A stretch of DNA of 64,000 bases from Aralia elata (GCA_034770075.1 CM068380.1:28830005-28894004); one strand, 5' to 3'. Numbered from the stretch's first letter, positions 46,106 through 57,766 are shown. Notes: generated by a model not told the origin, from the sequence alone. Program-made: numbers and translations.

Positions 46106-47338
46106 GCTCCGTGTTTGGGCCAGGTTGGGTCGGTCAGGCGGGTCAAGTCGGGTCTGACCTAATGAAACCTCTTTAATGGGTCCAACACTTATATTTTTCC
46201 TTGGATTAAATGATTAGACAGGTTAACTAAGCATATTCTGTTAAACCCTAAATGCTTAATTATTTCTCAAATGTCAACCAGATTGGTATTGTTTTAAGGC
46301 GGAAATTGAATAATCTAATTGCAATTTAGGCTTGGTTTCCAGGGGACGCTGCCCCCCGACCCCCGCCAGCTCGCTCACCGGGGAGCGAGACCCCCGACTG
46401 GGTAGTCGTAGGGCAATCAACGTGTTTTAATGATGCAACATCTGTTTTGAACCTAGTCTTTATATGACTAATTGTTATGTGAATATATATTTACATGTGT
46501 AGGATATTAAGGAGCGTGTGTTGTAATATTGTAGCAGCGCTTCAGGCAAGTTCTTCTTTAACCCTTGTCTAACCCTTGTGTTGGGCAAGTTTCTAAACCT
46601 TATGCACTACTTTTATTTCGTGCAAACAGGTACATTGTTGCAAGTTTCATGACTCAAATCGAGTTATTACTTTCAATTATTTAGTGGATTAATTATCGTC
46701 AATTACTCCACATCTAAGATAAATTATTGATATTCACAACTTATATATTTGAATTCATTATCTGTTGTTGGATTGTGAAACGTTTAAGTTCTTCATTCAT
46801 GAACTGTTTCAAGAAATAGTTTACGCCACTTGTTTCGGCTAGACGTATGTTTAATCATCATTGTTGTTAAGTAAAGCTATCCAATCAAATTATTTGGTTT
46901 GGATTCCTATGTAAAGCTGAGATGAACAACCCTCATAGCAGGGGAAACAGTATGTATGTCGGGAAACCGACGCGCGCGCGAACAGTATGTTAAAGGGGTT
47001 ATGCATAACACCAGGTACATTAGGCTGATCACCTATTGTATTAGTATGTTGGATTATCGGATGAATTTTCTGGTGATTCTAGTAAAAGTTCAGTGTCAAG
47101 ATGACCACTCAGTATAGAATATTTCCTCCATTTGGAAACATTGAAATCATTCGGTCCTTAGAGGCCCTACAATTGTGTTAATGAGGTCATTCGTTGAGAT
47201 TATGCAGATTCTTGAGCTATCTTTTATTCTCTTGATTCTTGTAAGCTATAAAGTATTCATTTGATGATTCACGATTATTGTTATTATACTTGCTGAGCAA
47301 ATTTGTTGCTCACCCTTGCTTTCCTTAAAACATTTCAG

Positions 47339-47400
47339 TTAGTGGAGCTCGTGGTGAAAGTTCAGGGATGGATAAAGGCAAAGGCAAAGCTACGGATTAG
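47339..47400 (+). other. Putative LTR micro-exon, S2
   Basis: After AAAACATTTCAG, two bases and 20 codons to TAG, ending SSGMDKGKGKATD. This is the clearest copy: pyrimidine-rich acceptor, strong hairpin 30 bases upstream and mostly synonymous differences from S1. Confidence 0.55.
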
Positions 47401-48041
47401 CTTTGTACCATTAAGATCACCATTTTAATTATGTATTAAGACTCGTTAACTTTTGTGATGTATTAAGACTTAATTACCCTTATGTATTAAGTTACGTTTT
47501 GTAGAAGTTTTGGTTTCGAGACTTGGGACAGGGATATTTATGTTATATCAATGTAAGTATTCCTTTATTTCCGCTGTAAGTTATCAATAGTTTGATGCAG
47601 GTATGAGATAGTGACGAACCAGGTCCGCGGTTCGGGTGACCCGGATTTGGGGGCGTCACAATATTCCAGCTCCCTATTTCCATTCTGCAACTTCTGATGA
47701 TTTTCCAAGTTGTCTAGATAGTTGATTCCTTGCTCCCAATCTCCAATTCAGCATCCATATAGCTCCATTCTTCAATTCCTAAATGCCAATTATGCTCAGC
47801 TGATTGTTTTCCAGTTGGAAGCTAACATGCAGTAAACTATTCTATTTTTCGTGTAGGAGGAGAGCTGCAAATTGAATTCCAAAATTGGCTAATAATGCAT
47901 GCATGATTTGTCTTATTTTGACTTATTATGATTCCCACTAATAAAGTTTAAACTCACTGAATCCTCAAACTCAGGCACTACTCCATTTCCTGATAATGCT
48001 GCTTCGCTGGATGGAACGTGCTGCATGGCTGGCTGGCGACA

Positions 48042-48157
48042 GGCGCAGCTGCGCCGGTGCCCTTTGTAATAGGGGTGCAGCTGCGCCGGGGGCAGGGAAT
48101 GAACAGGAGGGGCGCAGCTACGCTGGCGCCCTTTGTAATAGGGGCGCAGCTGCGCCG
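48042..48157 (-). repeat. Palindrome array in D 5' LTR
   Basis: Same four units as 14400-14516. The last unit is GGCGCAGCTGCGCC (48143-48156), where the 3' LTR has GGCGTAGCTACGCC. Confidence 0.92.
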
Positions 48158-48430
48158 GCTACCAGTTTGCTGCAGTGCTGCTGTTGCATAATTTCTCAAC
48201 CCTCATGCCCTGCACAAGCAATAAACAATCAAATAGCTCCCATCCACAAATGCACTACATCCCGAGCCGAATTTACCAAACACTATGCAAAAGCCGTATA
48301 AAGAGAATAGTGAATCAAAACCGAAAGAGAGGGAAAAATGCATGAAATTACACTAGGTAGCTATTAGATAAGCAACAAATGAAACCAAATAGTATCCAAT
48401 AAGTAGGTATGAAACCTACTTATCATATAG

Positions 48431-49131
48431 GTATGCAGAAAATGGTTTACCCAAGCCATTGGAATTGATATTAAGGCAAAGTGTTAACAGCCCCATGCAT
48501 TGTGTACTGTGCTTGCTGATTCCTTTCCCCTGGTTGGCTTTCAATATACACGTGGCCTCCCCCAATTGGTTTGAGGCTTAAATGTCTCACCAATTAATTC
48601 GAATACACAGATAAATATACCCGAATATTCCCACTTTTGTACCAAATTTGGTAAATAATTCTACCCAAAATTAAAATGGGTACTCCCATAAATTATTGGG
48701 ACACATAAAAATATTTATTATGGGATTTGTCCATTTATTCGGAACACCCATACTATACATTTCGGATACGGATTAAATCACGTATCAGCTCCAATAAAAT
48801 TTCTGACACTTGAAAAAATTATTCTCTCGCATACACGTTTTAACAAAATTAATAGGAATCGAAAAAGACGCAAAATTATTCGGGCGTGAATAGTGCTCGT
48901 GAATAGTGTCTCGGGAAACGTGCCCTGGGAATATTAATTTTACGAATTTTCGCAAAAATCAATTTATTCACTCCAACGACACAACAACGCGTAAAATTTA
49001 ACACATACACATTTTCTAGGTTCCAACACAATTTAAGCACATGACACATGATAATATAAATATAAATAAAAATTCATTTTATTCATACATAACTCGGGTT
49101 ACAAGGAAATCTAAAATTTCCGATCGTTACA
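48431..49131 (-). repeat. Solo LTR S1, right part (5' portion of the LTR)
   Basis: U3 and LTR start of S1, the complement of TGTAACGATCGG at 49131. It closely matches the first 550 bases of S2 in reverse. The target duplication TACAA follows at 49132-49136. No gene seen. Confidence 0.9.
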
Positions 49132-49136
49132 TACAA

Positions 49137-50549
49137 TATTACAACACACGCTCCTTAATATCCTACACATGTAAATACATATTCATATAACAATTAGTCA
49201 CATAAGGATTAGGTTCAAAACCGATGTTGCATCATTAAAACACATTGATTGCCACTACGACTACACAGTCGGGGGTCTCACTCTCCAGTGAGTGAGTGGC
49301 TGCCCAGTGTAAGGGGCAGCGCTCCCTAGAAGCCAAACGTAAGTTGCAATCAGGTTATTCAATTTACGCCTTAAGACAACACCACTTTGGTTGACACTTG
49401 ATATAAAATTAAGCACATAAGGCTTTAACAAGATATAATTAACTAGTGTCTAATCATTCTGTACAAAAATATAAGTTTTGGACCCACTGAAAAAATTTCA
49501 CTAGGTCCGACCCGACCTGGCCTGACCGACCCGACCCGGTCCTGACCGGGCACTGGCGCTGCGGCACCAGGTTTAGTACTAGAATCGGTGTTGCGACGCC
49601 AGCCCAGCACGGTCCTAACCCGGTACTGGCGTTGCGGCCGTACACTCCTTCTCCCGCTCCTTCTTGCTCCTGTCCTTCTCCTTCTCTTTCCCTGTTCTTC
49701 TCCTTCTCCCGCTCCTTCTTTCTTCTTCAGCTCTCTCCCTCTCTCTCTATCTCTGCAGCAACTTGGAATGGGTTGGGAGTTGAATGAGGTGCAGATGGAA
49801 TTTGCAAGAGAGAATGGAATGAGGTCTGGGCATGGCTTCGAGAAAATGAAGGGAGTAACCTCCCAAGCTCCTTAAAAATGCTATAGAGAGAAATGTTCAA
49901 CATTTTGGAAAATCGAGGCATTAAGCCTAGCAAAGAGCAGCATGTTGCTGACCATGCTCTCCTCTCCCTCTTCTGATTGGTCCAAGGGTTTAGGTTGGTT
50001 CTCTCTTGGAGTAATATGCAAAAATAAATACATAAATACACCAAAAATATATCCGAAAACTCCCACTTTTGTACCCAATTTGCTAAATAACTCTACCCAT
50101 AATTAAAATGGGTGTTACCATAAATATTGGGATGGGTAAAAATAATTATTATTGGATTTGTCCTTTTATTCGGAACACTCATAATATACATTTTGGATAT
50201 AAATTAAATCACTAACGAGCTCAAATAAATATTCCAGCGCTTGAAAAAATTATCACTTCGCTCACACGTATTAATTAAATTTACTAAAATCAAAAAAGAC
50301 ACAAAAATATTAGGGCGTGAATAGTACCTCGAAAAACGTGCCCATGAATAGTGATTTAGCGACGCTATGCGAAATCAATTATTCACTTAAAAAAAACTAT
50401 AACACGTAAAATTTCATGCATTCACATAATCCAGGTTGTAACACAACCTTTAAACATTCAACACAAAAATAATATTAATAAAATATAATATATTCATTAA
50501 TATTCAAAAATTTGAATTACAAGGCAAATCCAAAATTCCCGGTCATTAC
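49137..50549 (-). repeat. LTR O, right part (LTR start)
   Basis: Continues LTR O after S1. It resembles S1/S2 in reverse: a GC repeat tract (49497-49640), GA-rich leader (about 49650-49760) and U3. The start is the complement of GGTAATGACCGGGAATTTTGG at about 50549, aligned to TGTAACGATCGAGAATTTT of S2, so its terminal TG is altered. Right of it is the leader of element P. The ORFs at 49588-50078 are low-complexity or chance. Confidence 0.8.
49497..49640 (-). repeat. CCCGACC and GGCGCTGCGGC repeats, LTR O
   Basis: CCCGACC-type units are followed by CACTGGCGCTGCGGCACC, GTTGCGACGCCAGC and ACTGGCGTTGCGGCC. The second group resembles decayed palindromes like those in S2. Confidence 0.7.
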
Positions 50550-50745
50550 CGATCTATAAATGGAAGGTCATTCCAATATGTGTCTGACATCCTACAAAAG
50601 AAGTTTACTTGTTTAGTATTATAGTAAAGCAAGTTTACACATAATATAAAGCTTTTAAAATTATTTCATATATAATTAAGTATTTTACGGACTCAAAGAC
50701 TATATCCTAAGGTATTTCCCAACTACCTTAGAGCTATAATCTACA

Positions 50746-50758
50746 GCTCTAATACTAA
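50746..50758 (-). other. Element P primer-binding site (mutated)
   Basis: In element orientation TAGTATTAGAGCT stands directly after the LTR, matching TGGTATCAGAGCC at most positions. It is a decayed initiator-Met PBS. Confidence 0.75.
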
Positions 50759-51330
50759 CTTGTAAAGCCCCCATATTCTCTACATTCCCTGTAGCAGATT
50801 TGGTGCTCACGTAAAACTATTCAACTATAAATATTTCATAATATATAACTTCTATCTATCCAAGGTTCATAGTATCCCATAACAGATAATAGTTCTCGTT
50901 AGAATGTTAACTGTGTTTGGATACCCTCACTTGGATGTATATATTCATATCTTATGGATATCTCTTTCATATCGATATCCTCCATCTATCTGACATTCAC
51001 AGTATCAATGATAAGCTTGTTCTTGGAACTAAGGGGCGTATTCCAATAAAGATGGCACCTTACCAGTTCTCATTAAGTGTAACCTCAACGCTTACAAAAC
51101 TCTCAATTTCATTTACATACCCTTATTCAGATGTATAGTTTATATGGATATTGTACTAGATCAAATGCTACTTTCTAACTTAACTAATAATGTAAATACA
51201 ACGCAAGAGATATAACAAAAGATGATATATATTTCATAACTTTAAGTTTAATTACAACATTCTCAGCACTATGTTCTTATTACAACAAAGTCTTATAAGA
51301 CTTGAATTTATTCAAAACAGTAAAATAAAA

Positions 51331-51389
51331 CTAATTAACACAGCATTTTCCTTTGTTCGTCCCTGAAGTTCTGGGATTACCATTTAAAA
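51331..51389 (-). other. Putative LTR micro-exon, LTR P (divergent)
   Basis: Minus strand: after CCCTTTGTAG, two bases and 19 codons to TAG, ending TSGTNKGKCCVN. The upstream hairpin is TGAGCATTCTGTAGCTCA. It is the most divergent copy, but it keeps the phase and the NKGK core. Confidence 0.4.
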
Positions 51390-52599
51390 CTACAAAGGGA
51401 AGTTTTATGCAAGGATGAGCTACAGAATGCTCATCAAGTTTATGTCAAAAAATGTAAACACAATGTGTTTGATTTGAAAGAAGTTCAAAAGCTTTTGCCA
51501 ATTGAGGGTTCAATACATGAACTATATGTTCCAACCAATTCTATCAGTCTTCAATGACTTAGAAAAGCTTTGTTCAAATATCTTATAGGGGATCGGCCTA
51601 ATCGAGATATCCTAGGAGTATGCATATCATCCTAATCGTGCCCAACATGCACTAGATCTCAATATATTATCGACAATAACAACTCATATAGGGTGTTTGT
51701 AAACTCAGTTATAAGATGTCGTACCAAACAATTTGGCTTAACACAACAATTCATGCTCGAATAAACAATATATGAATAATAATTCATTTCTTAAGTTATG
51801 CTGAATCAAGAAATAATAACTTCATAATAATTGATAACAAGATGTATAGTACTTGCATAAAGGTAACAAGGTTTGGAGACTTGCATGTGCGTAGTGCGTT
51901 TGGTTTACGTTGTTTATCTACATCACGTAGTCTATTTATATCAATAATAAGCGTTAGAACTTATAATAACATGTATCGAATTAAATCAGTTAAGTATCGT
52001 TAAGGGTCGACATAGATTTGACCTTTCGATAGCGTTAATAGACACTTAAACACGTAGGTTTATCAATAAAACTTTATTTAATAGCTTAAATTTTAACTTA
52101 GATAATTTAATTATCACATATAATATTTTTAGAATCTTAATATTATTTTAAAATAATTTTCACAAGCTTGGTAACATTTTTAAATAATTTTTACAAGCCT
52201 AGAAATATTTTTAAATGATTTAATTATCATTTATAACATTTTTAGAATTTTAGTATATTATTTAAATGACTTATTTATCATTTAGAATAATTTTAGTTTA
52301 GAATATTATTTAAATGATTTAATTATCATTTATAATATTTTTAGAAATTTAATATATTATTCTAATAATTTTAGAAAGTAAGTATATTATTTAAAATGGT
52401 TTATTTATCATTTATAATAATTTTAGAAAGTTAGCATATTATTTAAATGATTTATTTATCATTTAAAATAATTTTAATGCCTTAATATCATTTTTAAATT
52501 ATTTATTTAATATAATTATTAAATAATTTATTATCATTAATATTTAATTAAATTAAATAATTAATGAAATTTTATGTCAAAATATTAAAAGTTACTAAA

Positions 52600-52710
52600 T
52601 ATAATTTAAAATAAATTTTAATATTTAATAATTAATTATTAATAATTATTTAATATTTATTTCTAATTTATTAAATATTTTTATTAATTTTTATTCAATC
52701 CGTCGCAAAA
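52600..52710 (-). other. AT-rich stretch of LTR P
   Basis: The end of a very AT-rich part of LTR P (about 52070-52700) with repeated TTATTTAAATGATTTATTTATCATT units, some 60 bases apart. No gene seen in the AT-rich part. Confidence 0.6.
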
Positions 52711-52713
52711 GGG

Positions 52714-52810
52714 CTTTAGCGACAATCAGTGTCGCTAAAGGTGTTCTTGTTGGGCGGAAGGAGATTGTCGGCTAAAGGGCCTTATAGCGACGAACAATCT
52801 GTCGCTATAG
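52714..52810 (-). repeat. TTTAGCGAC/GTCGCTAAA palindromes, LTR P
   Basis: Two inverted pairs: TTTAGCGAC with GTCGCTAAA (52715-52739) and TATAGCGAC with GTCGCTATA (52783-52809). One position changes on both arms, so pairing is kept. A half unit GTCGGCTAAAGG lies between them. Confidence 0.88.
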
Positions 52811-53743
52811 GTGTTCTTCATGGACTGAAGAGCAGCCGGTCATGGTCAAATAGGCCACTTTGACTCAATTTAATTCCTTGTTGCTTATTCGTTTGAGTTA
52901 ATTGTTTGTTGCTAGTTATAGCCAACATGGTAGAGTATAACGACATGCAACCAAATTACTTTAACTATATCATATAGGGAAGATTTGATCCGGTCAAACC
53001 ACCCCATTCAAACTGTTTTTGAGTTTCTGGGTTACCCAGAAACTCATTGGTCATGGTCGGTCAACACACTTTGACTATTAATAACTTTCGTTCTAGGTTA
53101 GGTTTATGTATTTTAATGATCTTTACTTGTAGTTTATATATCAAATAACATGTTGGGTCCAATACTTTACACTAACAATATAACTCATGCAAGATTCAAG
53201 CCGGTCAAATACTTGTCAAGCACTGTCAGGAACTTCAAACGATTTCTGGGTTACCTAGAAATCAATTTTCATGGTCGGTCAATCAGTTTTGACCATCAAT
53301 ATCTTTTAATTCAGGGATTATTTTAGTTTTCTACCAATTCTAACTTATAAACCTCATGGCAGACTACAATAGCATGCATCAAAAACACATCAAACTAACA
53401 AATTAAGGGCATCAAAAAGTCTGACAAAGTAGCCTGTCAGACTGTTCTTGACTGCCATGAACAATGTGCTATTTTTGCTTAATTCTCATATCTAGGTGTT
53501 ATGTAAACATGATTTAACAACTCAGATCATCAAATACATGTTATTAAGCATTCCTAAATACTAAAACATAACATCTAACAAAGTTTTAAAGATTAAGCAT
53601 AAAATTAGGGTTATGCACCTTTTTGAGCTACTTTCTGATCTGATGCTTAGGCTCTGCTTGGGACTTCACTGAGATGTTATCTAGACTATATTTAGGAGTG
53701 TATGAACTTGTGAATTCGTAAGTCTAATGGTCAGAGGCTCATT

Positions 53744-53753
53744 CTATTTATAG
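53744..53753 (-). promoter_or_regulatory. Possible TATA box of LTR P
   Basis: CTATAAATAG on the minus strand. About 130 bases downstream a donor-like CTCAAAAAG|GTGCATAA ends at 53619. Consistent with an LTR promoter and a short first exon; not demonstrated. Confidence 0.5.
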
Positions 53754-54644
53754 CATTGCAAGGATTAGGGTTTTATAGACTTTTCACACATTTTTGCCTC
53801 CACAAATATCTAGCCAATGAACTTGTGCTGCTTGAGATCTGATCCTAGCCTCATGCTTGTGCTGGAATGTGTTGGAATGTGTTGAACACAAGCTAGCACA
53901 CTCCTACAAGATTTCTAATTGGTTAGTTTACTAATATAGGTTTAATTCACCTTAATCTTGATTAGGGTTTTGCAATTCATGTTTAGCATGTTTAGGATAA
54001 CTTAGTTAGGTTAGTAATAACTTAATTAAGCTTAAGTTTCATAATTAAAGTTTAGAAATTTCATAATTAGAGTATACATTTCTTAATTAGGTTTAGGGTT
54101 TCCTAATTAGGGTTAAGGTTTTATAATTTATGATTTAGGGTTTCAATCCTCCAATTAAGTTTTAATTTTAAGTTAATGATTCATAATTTATATTATGATT
54201 CATTACTTAAGATATAATTATATCAATTAGGGTTTCAGTTCGCAAATTCAGTTAACAATTGTCAATTAGGGTTTTATAATTAGAGTTTATAATTCAAATT
54301 ATCATTTTTAACCCTAATTAACTTATTTATATTTTTATCAGTTAATATATTATTATATTAACTTCGATGCACGACAAATCACTTTGTCATTCCCTAGCAC
54401 GACACAACAACTTGCTAAAAATAATTTGTCGGGATGCTTCTCGGTGAAATCGTGGAAAGCACGACAAATCATTTTGTTAGTGTAAGCATGACTAAGCAGC
54501 TTCGAAAAAAAATTTATTTGACCTAATTCTTTATTAAAGTATACAATCATATAACACAAAGTCAGAATAAGAAATTTCATTTAATAAACACATAATTTAC
54601 ATATACGAATCTTATCAAGGTCTGGAATATCACAACGTCACTAC

Positions 54645-54936
54645 GATTGTAGAGCTCACTCATTAATCATATAGCTTACTTAATGATCGTAGAGTGATCC
54701 TATTAATCGTAGGGTTATTCCACTGATCATAGAGTGACTCTACAGACCATAAGGAAACTTAACCGATCGTAGAGTATGTTTGCGTGATAGTAGAGTACTT
54801 CTACATGATAATAGGGTAGCAACAAAAAGTTGTAGAATGACTACGCCAAGTAATTGAATGATTCCAAATTGAGTCGTAGTGTGACTCTACTGATCGTAGA
54901 GTGACTCTCATGATTGTAGAGTGTCTTACAGAATAG
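54645..54936. repeat. Degenerate 20-22 bp tandem repeats, U3 of LTR P
   Basis: About 13 units based on TGATCGTAGAGTGACTCTAC, heavily diverged. The core GTAGAGT-G-ACTCTAC is itself an inverted repeat. They sit at the start of U3, where enhancers of LTRs often lie. Confidence 0.85.
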
Positions 54937-56588
54937 CATGACACTAAGCCTTATTGTCCCAATTTTTCCTAAAATAAATGGATACATGTTCAGAATGTAT
55001 TTGACTAATTAAAGTGACAGAGATGAGGAATAATGTAAGAATGACCATTAAAGAACAAATCCAGCAGTGTCATAAGCTGATGGGTACTAGCTTAACCATA
55101 AATGCATTAATGGAAGAACCTAGGACAGGTTTACACTTGTCATTTAATGAGACTGTGAGTTGTAACAGATGGTTAAAGTAACAGTTAAGCCAGACTATGT
55201 GAGTCATACAGTTAGCACAGTTAGATCATTATGTGGTGCTTATCAAAGATTAATTATTAGGATGATTTATGGTTAATGTAGGTTATCCGAAGAGCAAAAT
55301 CTGTAGCGATTTCGAATTTTTAGATATTAAAATAAATATTTAATAGATTAAAATTTTATTTTAATGGTATATTATATTTCATGGTGTGCGTGATTACGTG
55401 CGGTATAATATGTGGGTGTATGAGACATGATAAATTTAATAATTTATATTTATTGTGTGAAGGAAATAAAATTTTATTTGAGTTATTATACCGCCTTTAT
55501 GAATAATTGCGGTATAATGTATATATAGAATGTAATGTGATAAATATATTAAAAATATATATTTTTAGTACATAAATAATTTCTGGAAGCAAATTACAAT
55601 GCGATTGATGTATCTGTATGGATATTAAAGTGATTTATGATAAATAAATTATTTTAATAAAATGAATTTATTTATTTATTAAATAAATCTTTTTTTTAAT
55701 AAATAACTTCTGTTTTAATGGAAAAGATTTTTGGTGTATTGCATTTTGTGTAATTACTGCAAATTATATATGTAAAGTATACATAATAAGCTACGTGATA
55801 TGCATTGAAGGTATAAAAATCATAATGTGTAATATATTATACGTACTATATAGTATATATAATATAATATATATTAGGTATATTAATCACCGTATGTATT
55901 ATGTATTTGATAAGTGTATTGTCCAAGTTATGCAAAGCTAAGGCTGGATATAAAAAGCATGAGCTGGCGTCAAATTAGTAACATAGAATAAGGATTTGGC
56001 AGAACTATTCCGTGATGATCAAAACAAGAGAAGTGATGAACAAGAACAGTGTTCTGCAAGAAAATTATAACTATAAAGCGAAGCCTCGTCTTCAGTTCTT
56101 TCTTTTCCTGACAACAAAATTCTAACACTCCATTAGAGATTAAAGAAGAGACTAAAGCAGAAGAATTGTAGTAAGCGAGTAAACAAGAATTTAAGCAAGG
56201 TAATGTCTATATTATGAACTGTCAAATGAATAGACTAATTATGTAAAGGAATTTGAGAAATAGATGGTTGGGAATATCTGTGATTATTGTATTTGATTTC
56301 TTCATAAAATCTGGTTTGAATTTATACGAGGGGTAATGATATCTAAATTTCTATAGAATGCTTCCATGTTGGTTGATAAAATGTCTAAATGAAGATTTTA
56401 TATCTAAAATCGTAGAAATCAATGAAATGTAATACTTGTATATGATAATTGATGATGAGGAATCGATATGGAGATTAGTTATAACTATATTGTATGATGA
56501 GATAGTATCTAAGGAAGTTTAATTGTGAAATTGGGTATTGAATTAGAAAACTGTAGAAAACAGAGTATAAATTTGCTTACAGTCGAAG

Positions 56589-56716
56589 TGGCACAGTTGC
56601 ACCACTTCCCCAGTCCAAACCAGCGCAACTGCACTGGTCCCTAGAAACTCAAAACTGATCAGGAGTTAGCGCAGCTGCGCCACTCCCAAGCATAAATGCA
56701 GCGCAGCTGCGCCATG
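56589..56716 (+). repeat. Palindrome array, LTR V
   Basis: Units GTGGCACAGTTGCACCAC, GCGCAACTGCAC, TAGCGCAGCTGCGCCA and CAGCGCAGCTGCGCCATG. In the first, G:C has become A:T on both arms (GCACAGTTGCAC-type) relative to GCGCAGCTGCGC. Confidence 0.88.
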
Positions 56717-57766
56717 CTGCAGAACTGAATTGGTGTTTTATTTGAAGACTGAGCTATAGGGCATATGTATTAAGGTCTTATAAGCATCTTTATGTGGTAT
56801 ATAACATGTTTGTATTGCCTAAGCAAGAAATGGCTATATTAAGCCAAGTTTTCAAAAGAAATTTCAAACGAATACAATAATGAGATTTCAAATTTTCAAA
56901 GAAAGACAAAAACATGTGATGTGATAGTATGAATGCATATCTATACGTGTGTACGTGATGTGTACAACTATAATAGACGTATGTGCTTGATGATAAATGT
57001 GTATAGCTAATGTATGGCTATATATGGGTATATAATGTGTAGGATACGTGAAGCAATCATAAGCTAAAATTTAATCGTAACCTACAAGCGAGGCAAGTAT
57101 CCTAACTTGTTTCATTTAAACAAGTATATTGAAGCTTTATATGTTGAAAGAATATCAATGTTTTGATATAAGAATGTTATAATGCACACTCGTTAAATTT
57201 CAGTAATGCATGCACAGTTTAAAGGTAGTCTAAACCATTTGTTTCGGCTAGACACAAATTGAAGTATTTCATTGCTTCCACATTAAGTCTTTGAAATATT
57301 ATTGAATAGATAGAGTTGTTCAATCATATTGTTTTTATTTGAACGCCAGACTTAGCTTGAATATCCCTGAATTGGAAAAGTTTTTATAGCACCAAATGGT
57401 GGATATGAAGTATGTATATTGGCACCGAATGGCGGCCACACAGATAATATTGATCAATACATGGCATAATGGGCTGATCACTCACCGTGCCTGCAAGACC
57501 AGACGGTTCACAGATGAATTTCTGATTGAACCTTTTCAAGAAAAGAAAAAGAAATGTTCATGGTCTTGTGACCACTCAGCATGTTAAAAGTCAGTATGTT
57601 GCTTCGAAAATGCAAACAAGATATATTTTAATTGCTTTACAGTTTTGTTTCACTGTTAAAACATATCTCGAAGAAAATATTTATTTCCTTGCATGAGTTA
57701 TTATTAAATTTTATTATTGCTAAGCAATTAAATGTTCATTCTTATTTTGAATATAAATGTTTTCAG

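Larger units (their letters stand above)
44328..47660 (+). repeat. Solo LTR S2 (3333 bp)
   Basis: Starts TGTAACGATCGAG and ends GGGGGCGTCACA. The target duplication ATATT lies at 44323-44327 and 47661-47665. No internal sequence is present, so the element was reduced to one LTR by recombination. Layout: AT-rich U3; GA-rich leader (45040-45210); donor-like ACAGAG|GTAAAC (exon end 45268); palindrome array 45909-46105; GGGTCGGTC repeats; CAAGTTTC repeats about 46548-46660; hairpin TGAGCAA-ATTTG-TTGCTCA; micro-exon 47339-47400. ORFs on either strand of the leader are low-complexity and not genes. Confidence 0.94.
13172..48425 (-). mobile_element. Element D: complete Athila-type Ty3/gypsy retrotransposon with two nested insertions
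   Basis: The target duplication TATAG (13167-13171 and 48426-48430) flanks the element. In reverse orientation it has a 5' LTR (43475-48425), a tRNA-Asp-type PBS, gag, protease, RT, RNase H, integrase, an accessory ORF, a polypurine tract and a 3' LTR (13172-14784). Removing the B/C tandem and S2 leaves about 11.7 kb, a normal Athila size. The two LTRs differ at roughly two dozen places by eye over 1.6 kb, so the insertion is fairly young. The coding frames carry several nonsense codons and a frameshift, so it is not autonomous. Confidence 0.95.
43475..48425 (-). repeat. Element D 5' LTR, interrupted by solo LTR S2
   Basis: The two parts 43475-44327 and 47666-48425, with the ATATT duplication counted once, equal the 3' LTR in length (1613 bp). 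The palindrome array is at 48042-48157. Confidence 0.95.
50550..54940 (-). mobile_element. Element P: Tekay-like, 5' leader and 5' LTR
   Basis: The leader 50550-50760 matches that of B/C (the CCTAAGGTATTTCCC and AGAGCTATAATCTACAGCTC blocks) and ends in a mutated PBS. The 5' LTR runs from 50761 (TGTAAAGCCCCC in plus view) to about 54940, where the complement TGTAAGACACTC is a plausible LTR start. The rest of the internal region lies left of LTR O and outside the window. No matching 3' LTR is visible. The right boundary is less certain than the left. Confidence 0.65.

Noticed and set aside
50917..51138. 73-codon ORF in LTR P, and the similar short ORFs at 6988-7206, 57396-57587, 58099-58335 and 61520-61792
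   Set aside because: Chance frames in AT-rich LTR sequence, not conserved in the matching positions of related LTRs.
54353..54580. 75-codon minus-strand ORF in LTR P
   Set aside because: Contains imperfect inverted CACGACAAATCA repeats and lies in U3; no protein family resemblance.
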